Assembly: GCA_000174895.1 (NCBI GenBank)
Contig: ACOK01000094.1
Location: 38,186-102,185 of the forward strand
Length of the DNA stretch: 64,000 bases
DNA from: Ruminococcus flavefaciens FD-1
Lineage (GTDB): Bacteria > Bacillota > Clostridia > Oscillospirales > Ruminococcaceae
Direction of reading: 5' to 3'
Position numbers and translations under genes: made by a program. Below, one piece after another: positions 39,698 to 50,064 of the stretch. The notes under the pieces are model-generated. The model had not been told where the DNA came from. It did not search any database and worked only from the letters and a program-made list of their open reading frames with translations. Numbering within the stretch: position 1 is the stretch's first letter; every line of letters starts with the position of its first letter.

Positions 39698-40359
39698 TGC
39701 TTTACATATACCGCAGAACTTCCTGTGATGGAAGCTTTCTTGAAAAGGCAGAATTGCTGCTCAGCAGAGAACGGTATGAGAAACTGAAGAGGTATAGATT
39801 TGACAAGGACAAAGAACTATGTTGTATAGCTTTTCTGCTTCTGCGGTACGGTCTATACTGTGAATACGGTGTTGTTAGGATCCCTGAGATTTCAGAAGGA
39901 CAGTTCGGAAAGCCGTATCTCAAAACGGGAGAAGCATATTTCAATCTGTCCCATTGTGACAATAGTATACTGTGCAGTTTAAGTCAGTATGAAACGGGTT
40001 GTGACATACAGGACTATAAAAACAGTATTTCTGAAATAGCAGACAGAGTGCTGACCGGAAACGAAATACACTTGTCGTCCGGCAATGTCAGAGAAATATC
40101 CCGTTTCTGGTCGCTTAAAGAGGCATATGGTAAATATTACGGCTTCGGACTTGGCTATAACTATGCAGAAAAGGATTTTTCTCATATATACAGCTCTGAT
40201 GAAGTTCAAGATTTTGAAGAAGTGAAAGTATATTCAAAATGCTTTGACGAATTTGCTTTGAGCTGTTTTACTAATGATACTCCGTGTATCCAAAATATAT
40301 CATATGATGAACTGTCAGCATTTATTGAAACTATTGTTGCTTTAAATGTTCGGTCGTAA
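39697..40359 (+). CDS. Sfp-type 4'-phosphopantetheinyl transferase
   Basis: 220 aa. It converts apo ACP and PCP domains to the holo form. GQFGKPYL, FNLSHCDN, GCDIQ and FWSLKEAYGKYYG are the Sfp family motifs; the usual GxDIE reads GCDIQ, so the second Mg ligand is Gln, while the KEA Glu and the Asp are kept. Its ATG overlaps the stop of the FtsX gene (TGATG), and a GTG at 39694 is possible. Likely the last gene of the biosynthetic operon. Confidence 0.93.
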   Translation: MLYIYRRTSCDGSFLEKAELLLSRERYEKLKRYRFDKDKELCCIAFLLLRYGLYCEYGVVRIPEISEGQFGKPYLKTGEAYFNLSHCDNSILCSLSQYETGCDIQDYKNSISEIADRVLTGNEIHLSSGNVREISRFWSLKEAYGKYYGFGLGYNYAEKDFSHIYSSDEVQDFEEVKVYSKCFDEFALSCFTNDTPCIQNISYDELSAFIETIVALNVRS

Positions 40360-40407
40360 TTCAGGTGATAGAAAAATTTTTCTGTTTTGCTATATCTGAG
40401 AATAAGT

Positions 40408-40461
40408 TTAAGGCAACACCGCACAAAGCCCACCTGACGGCTTTGTGCGGTGTTGCATTAA
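40408..40461. repeat. Short palindromic repeat, copy A of the GGCAACACCGC family
   Basis: Perfect inverted repeat: arms GCAACACCGCACAAAGCC (from 40413) and GGCTTTGTGCGGTGTTGC (40439-40456) around an 8-base loop, flanked by TTAA on each side. It lies 48 bp after the phosphopantetheinyl transferase and could act as its terminator-like hairpin. This is the shortest of four copies here; copies B (48160), C (59157) and D (62017) share the ends. Confidence 0.9.
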
Positions 40462-40828
40462 TGGCAGCCGAAAACACGCTATTGTATTCAGAATTGGCGT
40501 ATTTGGGTATATGCTGTTTGCAGCCTGTGGTGTTCATGTGCCGTGCCTGTCGACAGTATTTTTCTATAAGCACATGATGCTTGAATCACCTGATAATGTG
40601 TATGATCTGACAGTGAGATTCGGTGTATACTTTCTGTTACCTGCACTGATGACAGGTTCGGTGATATTTGCTGTATTCTATGCACTTCCGATGGAAGGGG
40701 GACATAGAGATCGAACGAGTGAAAAGAAATGCAGAGATACGGCATACAGTCTGATTGAAAATATTATGTTTGAATTTCATGTTATTCAGTTTAATGCTTT
40801 TATTCCGATAAAAGACGTAGGCTATTGA
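40445..40828 (+). pseudogene. Possible remnant of a membrane protein
   Basis: An open frame of up to 127 residues whose first codons lie in the right arm of repeat copy A, with no ribosome site. It holds two hydrophobic stretches (IGVFGYMLFAACGVHVPCL and VYFLLPALMTGSVIFAVFYA) and a charged tail, which looks like a piece of a membrane protein cut by the repeat. I do not recognise the family, and it could be chance. Nothing else is visible between 40462 and 40824. Confidence 0.25.
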
Positions 40829-40876
40829 CAAAAGTGAAAAAGGGTGCTATAATCAATGTGGTTAGCAAACGCTAAC
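40825..40876 (+). promoter_or_regulatory. Consensus promoter and GTTAG-N6-CTAAC operator of the surface flavoprotein gene
   Basis: TTGACA at 40825-40830, 17-base spacer, TATAAT at 40848-40853: a perfect sigma-A promoter. GTTAG-caaacg-CTAAC at 40861-40876 covers the expected transcription start. The same 5-6-5 palindrome lies just after the -10 of enolase (50136) and of the flavodoxin transcript (53836). The half-site resembles the DtxR/IdeR iron box; a repressor acting here would block initiation (inference). Confidence 0.8.
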
Positions 40877-40910
40877 TCTCTCAAATAATACAGTAAAGTG
40901 AGGTCATAAA

Positions 40911-43900
40911 ATGAAGAAGAATATAATTCGCAGCAAACAGATTTTCAGTTCGGTTTTATCTGCTGTATTGCTGACAAATTCTGTTCAGGCAGCATCTGCT
41001 GTGTATGCTGATTCCGCTTACAAGGACGGAACGTATACCGGTACAGGATCAGGATTTAACGGTGATATAACTGTATCCGTTACAGTATCGGACGGCAATA
41101 TTTCTGCCATAGATGTAACAGATCAGAAAGAAACTCCTGCATACTGGAAGGAAGCGGAACAGATCATTCCCGATATTATTTCAGCTAACGGTACAGAAGG
41201 TGTTGATGCAGTAAGCGGTGCTACATTCAGTAGTGAAGGAATAAAAAAGGCAGTCGATAACGCACTTGCAAAAAGCACTGCTTCCGATTGCTTTGAAAGT
41301 GGTGTCGGAACGGAATCCGAGCCGTATGTAATAAATAATGCTTCACAGCTTTCTGAATTTGCCAAAAGCGTTGATAATGGAGAAAACTATCTTGGCAAGT
41401 TTATTATTCTTGGAGCAGATATTGACCTGACAGGTACAGAAAACTGGAATCCGATAGGTGCAGAGGGTACAGCAAACAAGAATCTTGACAAGATATTTGC
41501 AGGTAATTTCGATGGCCGCGGACACATCATAAAAGGGCTGACTATAATCACAAATGAAGATTCTCCTTATACAGAAGAAAGCAATGTCGGTCTTTTCTCA
41601 ACTATTTCAAGTACGGCTAAGGTGTCGGGTATTAAGCTTGAAAATGTAAATATAAAGGTTGCAGGTGAAAAAGCCGTCAGAGCAGGCGGAATCACAGGAG
41701 ATATCACGAGCAATGCAGTTTCGGGAACAGACGGTCATGCAAGAGTTGACAGCTGCAGTGTAAGCGGTTCGGTATCAGCCAAAACTGATGCAGCAATGGC
41801 AATGACAGGCGGAGTTGTCGGCAGAGCAGCAGGAAATGCGACAGTTTCAAACTGTATTTCCGATGCGGAAGTATATTCAGCATCAGGCTCGAAAATTGCA
41901 TACGGCGGCGGAATTGTATCCATGTCAGGAAATGATACATACGTATTGAACTGTTTGAACAAGGGCGATATTACTGTACTGACTTCAAGCGGATTATCCC
42001 TTTATGCAGGTGGAGTTGTAGGAATGATGACATCTGAGCAGTACAACTGCATCTCATCAGGAAATGTAACAGCAGGTACAATAGCACAGGGAGATGCTTC
42101 AAATTGTGCAGGTATTATCGACGGTGCGCTTATGCCTGCTGCATCAGGAAAGTATGATTATTTCGTATCGGGTGCTGAACTTCGTTATATGGACGAAGCA
42201 GGAGCGATAACTACAATTGATACTGTATCTCACGGAGCAGGTTCTATGAATGCAGAGGGCAGTTATACTCCGACCGAAATATCAGCAGAGCAGTTAAACA
42301 GTGCAGAATTTGTGGGAACTCTCAACGAAAATCTCTTCAATATCTCAAAGACTCTTGCAAGTGAAAACAACGATACAGAGCTTAAACTATGGAAACTATC
42401 CGAAAACGGAAACGTTGAACTGACTGATGAAGTTTTTATAAATGACAGGATAGAGACTTCGATTTTTGAATCAGGTGACGGTACAAAGGAATCTCCGTAC
42501 ACTCTCAAAACAGCAGATCAGCTGAGAGCATTTGCAGGTTCACTTTCAGAGCATATTGATTATAAGGACACATACATCGAACTCACAAATGATGTTGATA
42601 TATCCGATAAGGAGTGGACTCCGATAGGAAACAGCAGCTATGCATTCAACGGCAGCTTTGATGGAAAAGGCTATACAATATCGGGTATGTCAGTAGGAAG
42701 TGCTGAAACTGCAAAACAGCTTTCAGAGGGCGAAAACTATATAGGATTTTTCAGCATTCTCGGTACGAATGCTGTTGTTAAGAATATAAAGCTTACCAAT
42801 GTGATTATCAATGTTACATACAATGCAAGTGCATACGCAGGCGGTATAGCAGCGGCAATGGATTCCGAGGACAAAGGATACATAGGAGCTGTTGTGGACA
42901 GCTGTTCCGTTGACGGCAAGATCACAATAACAGAAGACACAGGAAATAATTTTGTCGGCGGTATTGCTGCATATGTTTATAAGGGGGCTATCATAAACTG
43001 TAAAACAAATGTTGATGCATCCTGCACTGTTAAAAAAGGCGGTGCATATGGTGAATCAGGCGGTCTTGCAGCACTTGTGAACAGAGGTCTTGTTGCAAAC
43101 AGCTATTCGCTCGGCAATGTATACGGAAGCGGAAACCGTGAAGATGAGGGAATGGGAATAACAAGCTCACTTGTTGCGGTAAATGCAGGATATTTAGTGA
43201 ACTGCTACGGCAACGGCGGACATGAGACAAATGATTATTCGGTATACACAGGAGCTTTATCAGGCTGGATAACAGGAATCGGACATACCTATGACTGCTA
43301 TTATAACGGCGAAGCTGTAATGAAAATAGGAGATACAAAAGTTGATCCTGTTGCCGATGTCGGAACAAGAGTTTCATCAGGTGTCAGCGATGACGGAATG
43401 GCTTATACAGGCGGAGTTGTTTACAATAATGAGGCTTATACTTCAAATAATTATAAAGAGCTTGCGAATAAAATGAATAATAACTTCAATGCTTTCCCCG
43501 TTGAGCTTACTCAGTTCGGATTAACGAATGAATCGCTTAAAAAGTGGAGTTCCGGTGATGAAGTAACATTTGCAGATGAATATGCTGAAGCAGCATACGT
43601 ACAGCCCGAAGCTGAGATCGTCAGAAAAGAGGAGCTTAAACTTAATGACGGCACATGGTACGGACGTGACAGCGATAAAAAGGTCATTGTCACAGTAACT
43701 GTAAAAGACGGCAAGATAACAGATACAGTATCCTCTGACGGCTCAAAGGACGGAGATGCCTATGAAGCTGCACTCAAGACAGCAAAGGAAAAATCCACTT
43801 ATAATGACAGAACTTCTTATGCGGCAGCAGATGTTTCAAAATTTGCAGGCGGCAAGGGTACTGAAAAAGAGCCTTATCTTATCAGCACGGAAACACAGCT

Positions 43901-45404
43901 TCGCTATATTGCAAAGGCTATAAATGAAGATGTTGACTGGAAGAATATATGGTTCGCACTTGACAGTGATATCACACTTACAGGCGGAGAATGGCTTCCT
44001 ATCGGTCACGCTGTACAGGCAGAGATAAACGGACAGAAGGAGAATTTCTCTGTATATCCGTTCCGTGGAAATTTCGATGGCAGAAATCACTCTATATCAG
44101 GACTTACAATAGGAAGTGAGAAAGCTCCTGCTGATATTTATCTTTCGGGATTATTTGGATTAGTCGCAGGTGAACATGAAACAAATCTTACGCCCGAAGC
44201 AGGTGAAAGACTTGTTAATATCAAAAATGTTAAACTCAGAAATGTGGCTATAAATGTTGATTCACGTTATGAGGCGAATGTAGGCGGACTTGTTGCGTGG
44301 GCACAAAATGGCTTCGTTATTGACAACTGTTCTGTTGGAGGAATTATAAACGCTAAAACAAGAGAGTCATTTGCAAGGATAGGAGGACTTGTGGGAAGTA
44401 CGCTTCGTGGTACTATTACAGACTGCTGTACTGACGTTGAGATAAACGCTGAAACAGGAACGTCGTCTTTATATGCAGGCGGTCTTGCAGGAATGACAAA
44501 CCGTTCCGCACAGGTCAACTGCTATACACTCGGAAATGTCCGTGCAAATGCGGAAAGCAACAATAAAGCAATGGTCGGCGGTCTGACAGGTATGTCGGGC
44601 GGTACAAATATCAACTGCTATACATACGGAAATGTTGAATCCCTTATCACAACTGTTGATGTAGGCGGTATTAACGGACGCAGCGTAGGTATCTCAGCTG
44701 ATTACGGCTGCTATTTCAACAGCAGTGCGGTATATAAAGCAGCAGGCAAAGAGATAGCAGATAAGAAAGCATCGGGAACACTTGTAGGCGGAGAGATGAA
44801 GTCTTCTTCCAAAACAGCAGAGGAAATGGCATCGAAAGAATTTGCAGAGATTCTCAATGCCAATAAGAAAAATATGACAGAAGTGCTTAAAGAAGTAAGT
44901 GCATATCTTGAGGATATGACTGAAAACAACAAGGAAGGTCTTTCACATCAGCTTTTCTATACAAATGACGGTTCAGACCTTAACAGTTGGGGAGAAAATA
45001 AGAAAACCCCTGTATTTGCTGAAGAAAACGCTTCTGAACCTGTTACAGAACCGGAAGAAAAGTCTGATATAGCATCTGATGAGGAGCTTTGCGAATGGGC
45101 GAGAAATGATTATAAGACAAGGAATAAAGTTAAGTATGCAAATGCTGTTATGAGCAGTGATGACAATGAAAATTATGAAATAACTATCACTGACAAAACA
45201 GGAAAGGTACTTGATAAATATACTATCGATCCCAAAACGGGAACAGGTACGAATTCTGCTGATGAAGCAGTTGATCTTCCTCAGACAGGCAATAATTCTA
45301 TGACAGATTTGTTTATGGTAATAAGTGCGGTTATGACGTCTGTGATCGGTGCATTTGCTGTAAAAAAATCCGGCATATGCCGCCGCAGGGAAGATGAACA
45401 GTAA
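40911..45404 (+). CDS. LPQTG wall-anchored FMN-binding surface protein with GLUG-type repeats
   Basis: 1497 aa. Signal peptide 1-33; FMN-binding domain about 36-122 ending in VDAVSGATFSS, where the Thr of SGAT is the usual site of covalent FMN; three large repeats, each opening with a GTExEPY-like phrase (about 128, 523 and 980) and rich in GLUG-like AGGI/CSV turns; a second FMN-binding-like stretch without the SGAT motif at about 915-975; sortase site LPQTG at 1456-1460, then a hydrophobic helix and RRR tail. Related flavinylated surface proteins serve extracellular electron transfer in Gram-positive bacteria. Together with the flavin genes at 54806-58246 it suggests iron or other electron-acceptor reduction at the cell wall (inference). 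Confidence 0.9.
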   Translation: MKKNIIRSKQIFSSVLSAVLLTNSVQAASAVYADSAYKDGTYTGTGSGFNGDITVSVTVSDGNISAIDVTDQKETPAYWKEAEQIIPDIISANGTEGVDAVSGATFSSEGIKKAVDNALAKSTASDCFESGVGTESEPYVINNASQLSEFAKSVDNGENYLGKFIILGADIDLTGTENWNPIGAEGTANKNLDKIFAGNFDGRGHIIKGLTIITNEDSPYTEESNVGLFSTISSTAKVSGIKLENVNIKVAGEKAVRAGGITGDITSNAVSGTDGHARVDSCSVSGSVSAKTDAAMAMTGGVVGRAAGNATVSNCISDAEVYSASGSKIAYGGGIVSMSGNDTYVLNCLNKGDITVLTSSGLSLYAGGVVGMMTSEQYNCISSGNVTAGTIAQGDASNCAGIIDGALMPAASGKYDYFVSGAELRYMDEAGAITTIDTVSHGAGSMNAEGSYTPTEISAEQLNSAEFVGTLNENLFNISKTLASENNDTELKLWKLSENGNVELTDEVFINDRIETSIFESGDGTKESPYTLKTADQLRAFAGSLSEHIDYKDTYIELTNDVDISDKEWTPIGNSSYAFNGSFDGKGYTISGMSVGSAETAKQLSEGENYIGFFSILGTNAVVKNIKLTNVIINVTYNASAYAGGIAAAMDSEDKGYIGAVVDSCSVDGKITITEDTGNNFVGGIAAYVYKGAIINCKTNVDASCTVKKGGAYGESGGLAALVNRGLVANSYSLGNVYGSGNREDEGMGITSSLVAVNAGYLVNCYGNGGHETNDYSVYTGALSGWITGIGHTYDCYYNGEAVMKIGDTKVDPVADVGTRVSSGVSDDGMAYTGGVVYNNEAYTSNNYKELANKMNNNFNAFPVELTQFGLTNESLKKWSSGDEVTFADEYAEAAYVQPEAEIVRKEELKLNDGTWYGRDSDKKVIVTVTVKDGKITDTVSSDGSKDGDAYEAALKTAKEKSTYNDRTSYAAADVSKFAGGKGTEKEPYLISTETQLRYIAKAINEDVDWKNIWFALDSDITLTGGEWLPIGHAVQAEINGQKENFSVYPFRGNFDGRNHSISGLTIGSEKAPADIYLSGLFGLVAGEHETNLTPEAGERLVNIKNVKLRNVAINVDSRYEANVGGLVAWAQNGFVIDNCSVGGIINAKTRESFARIGGLVGSTLRGTITDCCTDVEINAETGTSSLYAGGLAGMTNRSAQVNCYTLGNVRANAESNNKAMVGGLTGMSGGTNINCYTYGNVESLITTVDVGGINGRSVGISADYGCYFNSSAVYKAAGKEIADKKASGTLVGGEMKSSSKTAEEMASKEFAEILNANKKNMTEVLKEVSAYLEDMTENNKEGLSHQLFYTNDGSDLNSWGENKKTPVFAEENASEPVTEPEEKSDIASDEELCEWARNDYKTRNKVKYANAVMSSDDNENYEITITDKTGKVLDKYTIDPKTGTGTNSADEAVDLPQTGNNSMTDLFMVISAVMTSVIGAFAVKKSGICRRREDEQ

Positions 45405-45511
45405 ACCATACAAAAGCAGATAGTCTTAATTCCGAGCAAAAGGTATGGGGATTATGTACTTGTGCTTACTATATTGCTGATTATAACCCAAAAATGATTG
45501 AAAGGAGATGG

Positions 45512-45546
45512 TCAATGTCCTCTTTAAGCGGACATTGATCTTTTTT
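45512..45546 (+). terminator. Rho-independent terminator after the surface flavoprotein
   Basis: TCAATGTCC (45512-45520) pairs with GGACATTGA (45530-45538) and is followed by TCTTTTTT. It lies about 110 bp after the stop of the 40911 gene. Confidence 0.8.
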
Positions 45547-45611
45547 CTGAAATCTATTTTAATCATAAAAGGCGGTAGAATATAAAAAGGTAGCATATTA
45601 TGCCTTTATAC

Positions 45612-45656
45612 AATAAAGCTCCGATACGCAGCGTATACTGCGTCCGGAGCTTTATT
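45612..45656. terminator. Strong bidirectional terminator between convergent genes
   Basis: AATAAAGCTCCG (45612-45623) pairs with CGGAGCTTTATT (45645-45656); the loop holds a further CGCA/TGCG pairing. T-rich ends on both strands fit use by the + strand gene and the - strand pseudogene at 45675. Confidence 0.8.
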
Positions 45657-45674
45657 ATTTGAAACTGTGTCGTT

Positions 45675-46229
45675 TTATTTCAGTTTGATCGCTGCCACAT
45701 CCACATGATTCGGAATGCTGTTGAAGGTGTATGAACCGATCTTATCACTGTTATATACAACATACTCGTTTGCGATCTGCTGTCCACGCCAGCCTTTGGG
45801 AAGCTTTGCATTTTTTCTGAGCATCTCCTCATTTTTCCACTTGATACTGCCGTTTATCGTGAACACACGGCGATTGAGAAGCTGCATGACTGCCTTGCTC
45901 GTCAGGGATTTTCCGCTTCCGCTCTCGCCGATAAGTCCCAGCGTTTCACCCTTGCCGACCTCAAAGCTGATGCCCTTCACAAGCCGTTCCTTTGTGGAAC
46001 AAGTCGTAATTTCAAGTCCGTTTACTTTCAGCATATCAGCCCGCCTTCGGGTCGCAGATGTCACGCAGGGCTTCGCCGAACAGATTGAATCCTGCCGCTG
46101 CAAACAATATACACAGTCCGGGATACAGTATGAGCTCAGGGTGACCGAGCATACATATTTACTTCTGTACTGCTCTGCATACTCCATGATCATACCAACA
46201 GGCGATTGTTTCTTTTCCAAGTAAAACAC
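45675..46229 (-). pseudogene. Decayed nickel/peptide ABC transporter, several fragments joined
   Basis: Reading the minus strand: 46140-46040 encodes the end of a DppC/NikC-type permease in one frame (PGLCILFAAAGFNLFGEALR, then DICDPKAG and stop). Next, ATG 46034 starts a NikD/OppD-type ATPase (Walker A GESGSGKS) that breaks off about 60 residues later. The remaining 40 residues (KGWRGQQIANEYVVYNSDK on) look like the C-terminus of a different protein, perhaps the solute-binding subunit. The 184-residue open frame over this is a chimera of shifted pieces. The order permease-ATPase is kept, so a whole operon seems to have lost most of its middle by deletion. Confidence 0.75.
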
Positions 46230-46241
46230 CTCTTTAAATTA

Positions 46242-46257
46242 GTTTGTTTCAGCTAAC
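46242..46257. promoter_or_regulatory. One-mismatch GTTAG-N6-CTAAC site upstream of the decayed transporter
   Basis: GTTTG-tttcag-CTAAC, one base from the exact motif at 40861, 50136 and 53836, placed 13 bp before the start of the pseudogene on the minus strand. Confidence 0.4.
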
Positions 46258-46274
46258 TCTATACCGTATTTATA

Positions 46275-46296
46275 GGCAATGCCCGAAAGCATTGCC
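46275..46296. terminator. Hairpin at the 3' end of the TetR gene
   Basis: GGCAATGC and GCATTGCC enclose a 6-base loop 7 bp after the TetR stop (minus strand). The T run is poor, so termination is uncertain. Confidence 0.45.
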
Positions 46297-46302
46297 TGTT
46301 TG

Positions 46303-46935
46303 TCACGGATTGAACAGCTTATCCCAGCCGTGGGAGAAAAAGTCCTGTAGCTGTGTTATATGCACCTGTGCCTCCTCCTTGGTCATGTCATGGCGTATGA
46401 CCTCAAAAAAACCATACATATATGAGCTGCAAAGCAGATGTATAAGTCGGGTTCCTGCACGTCCCGAAGTAATTACATCGTTGCCTGTGTCCTCGATATA
46501 TTTTAGGGTATACTTTTCATCAAGCTCGGCGATATCCTCAATGAAATCCGCATATTTCGTACCCTCAGCACAGCAGATCAGCAGTTTGAATGCATCATAA
46601 TTATCGTACATGAGATCAATGATACTCTGCATATAGCCCTTATGCTCACGGTCAAACTCCTCGTCATGAAAAAGCTCTCGCTGTTCCTCAACAGGACGCT
46701 GACTGTACTGTCGCATATGCTGTTCAAAAAAGTCGGTCAGCTCCTTTGCAGGCGCATCGACCAGCGCACAAAAAAGCCCCTCTTTGTCCTCGTATCGTGT
46801 ATAGATCGAACGAGGGGTTGTTCCTGCATTTTCTGCGATAGTCCGCATAGATGCACCGTTATAGCCGTTTGCAAGAAACTCCTGCATAGCACATTCCAGC
46901 AGCTTTTCGGTAACACCCTCTACTCTGTTAGCCAT
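46303..46935 (-). CDS. TetR-family transcriptional regulator
   Basis: 210 aa from ATG 46935, which follows GGAGG on the minus strand; the open frame continues upstream without a ribosome site. N-terminal helix-turn-helix: LLECAMQEFLANGYNGASMR, then TIAENAGTTPRSIYTRYEDK, the standard TetR layout. The C-terminal ligand domain is helical and not assigned. It lies between the decayed transporter and the aldo/keto reductase. Its own upstream region holds a palindrome that it may bind. Confidence 0.9.
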   Translation of the reverse strand: MANRVEGVTEKLLECAMQEFLANGYNGASMRTIAENAGTTPRSIYTRYEDKEGLFCALVDAPAKELTDFFEQHMRQYSQRPVEEQRELFHDEEFDREHKGYMQSIIDLMYDNYDAFKLLICCAEGTKYADFIEDIAELDEKYTLKYIEDTGNDVITSGRAGTRLIHLLCSSYMYGFFEVIRHDMTKEEAQVHITQLQDFFSHGWDKLFNP

Positions 46936-46956
46936 AGTACACCTCCTACATCTGCA

Positions 46957-46992
46957 ACATTGATGTGAAACGATGTTGCGCAACGATGTTTT
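46957..46992. promoter_or_regulatory. Candidate operator of the TetR gene at 46303
   Basis: Palindromic core GTTGCGCAAC flanked by CGATGTT repeats and a further AACATTGATGT copy, immediately upstream of the TetR ribosome site. The layout fits self-repression; no such site was seen elsewhere in the window. Confidence 0.5.
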
Positions 46993-47135
46993 AAATATAT
47001 CATGACTTTTTTGTTTGTCAATACTTACAAGCTCCTTTTCGGCAACTAATACATCAAATTGTAGCCAAGCAGTAAACAAACTGTGCAAGTTTCGTTGTGA
47101 AATCAGTCTGATATCATACCGATGTTGAAAATAAA

Positions 47136-47206
47136 ATGAGAATTTTCTCACTTTTTATTGACATTTCAGTGTATCTGTGGTATATTCAAAGTGAGATAAA
47201 TCTCAT
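47136..47206 (+). promoter_or_regulatory. Promoter of the aldo/keto reductase gene bracketed by two TGAGA/TCTCA operators
   Basis: TTGACA 47158-47163, 17-base spacer, TATATT 47181-47186. Palindrome ATGAGAATTTTCTCAC at 47136-47151 lies just before the -35, and GTGAGATAAATCTCAT at 47191-47206 just after the -10. The same arrangement is on the minus strand at 63541-63613, upstream of an aldo/keto reductase remnant and a TetR gene, so that TetR protein is the best candidate repressor. Confidence 0.8.
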
Positions 47207-47228
47207 ATTTTAGAAAGGCGGCATTATT

Positions 47229-48203
47229 ATGGTGAATATTGAAGCGAAAGCAGTCATCGGGACTAACTCATGGGGCGGCAAGGTTTACGGAAAAGTGATC
47301 AGAGGAAGCTATGCAGAGAACAGCGTTATCAAGGACGCTATGCGTGAAGCTGAAAAGCAGGGGCTTATGATATACGATCTCGCCCGTGATTACGGACTTG
47401 GCAAGGCTCAGAAAATGTTCGGCAGATTTGCGGAGGAGATCGGTAAAGATCAGGTCATAATATCTGCAAAATACACTCCACTTACTCATTACAAGAGAAA
47501 CTGTGTCCGCAAATCGCTGGAAAAAGATCTTGCTGACTTCAGACGCAGCTATGTGGATATTTACTGGCTGCATCTGCCTACAGATATCGAACAGCACCTT
47601 GCAGAGATCATTGAACTTTACAAAGAAGGCAAGATCCGCAATATCGGCGTATCCAATTTCACGCTTGAAGAATGCTGGCTGTCAAAACAAATCCTTGACA
47701 AGGCAGGGATACCGCTGTACGGTGTGCAGAATCATTACAGCCTGATATCCCGTGAATGGGAAAAGAACGGTCTGCTTGACTGGTGCAGGGAGAACGGCGT
47801 ATCGTTCTGGGCGTGGGCGGTTCTTGAAGAAGGTATGCTCACCGATCCGAGAGCGAAATCAAAATTCTCGCTGATGAAATTCTTTATGAACCGCCAAAAA
47901 CGGAAAATGCACGAGCTTTACAGAGTTATGATCGCAGTTGCAAAAAGACATGACATTTCCGTTGCGCAGGTAGCTGAGGCTTACTGCGTAAACAAGGGCG
48001 TTGTCCCGATATGCGGCTGTCGGAAACCGAATCAGGTCAAAGAACTTGCCGAAGCGGTGGGGGTAAAACTCACATCAGGAGAGATACGCAAACTTGAAGA
48101 AGCGGCGGATCATTCCGGTGCAAAGGTACTCGGTCACGATCTGTTCAGATTCGCAGTGCTTAAGGCAACACCGCACAAAGCCCGCCTGACGGCTTTGCAC
48201 TGA
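47229..48203 (+). CDS. Aldo/keto reductase
   Basis: 324 aa NADPH-dependent oxidoreductase of the AKR (TIM-barrel) family: VIGTNSWGG near the N-terminus, Asp-Tyr in DLARDYGLG, Lys in ISAKYT, His in DIYWLHLPTD, and IRNIGVSNFT. The substrate is unknown. The last 14 residues (LKATPHKARLTALH) are encoded by repeat copy B, which begins at 48160; the remnant at 63349-63517 shows that the native tail probably read FRAFVPKKVK. So the repeat inserted at the 3' end and supplied a new stop, leaving the barrel intact. Two-operator promoter upstream. Confidence 0.92.
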   Translation: MVNIEAKAVIGTNSWGGKVYGKVIRGSYAENSVIKDAMREAEKQGLMIYDLARDYGLGKAQKMFGRFAEEIGKDQVIISAKYTPLTHYKRNCVRKSLEKDLADFRRSYVDIYWLHLPTDIEQHLAEIIELYKEGKIRNIGVSNFTLEECWLSKQILDKAGIPLYGVQNHYSLISREWEKNGLLDWCRENGVSFWAWAVLEEGMLTDPRAKSKFSLMKFFMNRQKRKMHELYRVMIAVAKRHDISVAQVAEAYCVNKGVVPICGCRKPNQVKELAEAVGVKLTSGEIRKLEEAADHSGAKVLGHDLFRFAVLKATPHKARLTALH

Positions 48204-48503
48204 ATCTGCGGACATAGAACCTGTCCACATAGGGATTCATGCACGTCTTTTCGTCAAATTTGGCCGGTGACTGCGTTAAAAATCCTTGAAGGGCGACAGC
48301 CGTCGGCGGATTTTTGCCTTGTCACAGACAAAATTATGCCTGAAAATCCGCACATTCACCCTATGTGGACAGGTTCATATTTTCCGTCATCTTGCACAGA
48401 AATCCCTTGACATACGATGGTATGCCTGCGAAATTTCTATACAATCTGACGAAAAAATCTGTCGGCGCATCTTCAGCACAAGCTTTGTGCGGTGTTGCCT
48501 TAA
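48160..48503. mobile_element. MITE-like element, copy B of the GGCAACACCGC family, with a nested inverted repeat
   Basis: 344 bp with 22-bp terminal inverted repeats (TTAAGGCAACACCGC... and its mirror ending GGTGTTGCCTTAA). Inside are the perfect 18-bp arms GAACCTGTCCACATAGGG (48217-48234) and their complement (48359-48376), so one palindromic element seems to sit inside another. It codes for no transposase; a 76-codon frame across it has no ribosome site. Its right third matches copy C at 59157 in the opposite orientation. Confidence 0.85.
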
Positions 48504-48658
48504 AAAAAGGAGCTGACATTGAGAAAAAGGCAAGGGCGATGTGAAAATATACAGCAGAGTGACACTTGACGGAACTCATGAAACAGAACGCATTATACCG
48601 TTCATTCATAGACAGCAGGCGTGTAGCCGCATCATGGAGACTGTTACAGATAAAAAAA

Positions 48659-48690
48659 CTCGTCTGTACTTAAAATACAGACGAGATTTT
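48659..48690. terminator. Enolase terminator (bidirectional)
   Basis: CTCGTCTGTA (48659-48668) pairs with TACAGACGAG (48676-48685); T runs on both sides. It lies 25 bp beyond the enolase stop on the minus strand. The gap 48504-48658 holds nothing I can recognise. Confidence 0.85.
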
Positions 48691-48714
48691 TTTATGGAAA
48701 GTTTTTTGTGAATC

Positions 48715-50031
<1,317 letters not shown>

Positions 50032-50064
50032 TTATTTAATGTGAATACTCACATTATTGTCAGT

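Noticed and set aside
105..40209. Many open frames of 60-180 codons on the minus strand across the biosynthetic genes
   Set aside because: They lie opposite long coding genes with clear domains, lack ribosome sites and have composition typical of antisense frames.
1..40359. Trans-AT PKS system
   Set aside because: Two modules carry intact cis AT domains, and no free-standing AT gene is seen in the window.
45715..46224. 169-codon frame on the + strand
   Set aside because: It is the antisense of the ABC transporter remnant, whose family motifs are on the minus strand.
48286..48516. 76-codon frame within repeat copy B
   Set aside because: Lies across a non-coding palindromic element, with no ribosome site or family likeness.
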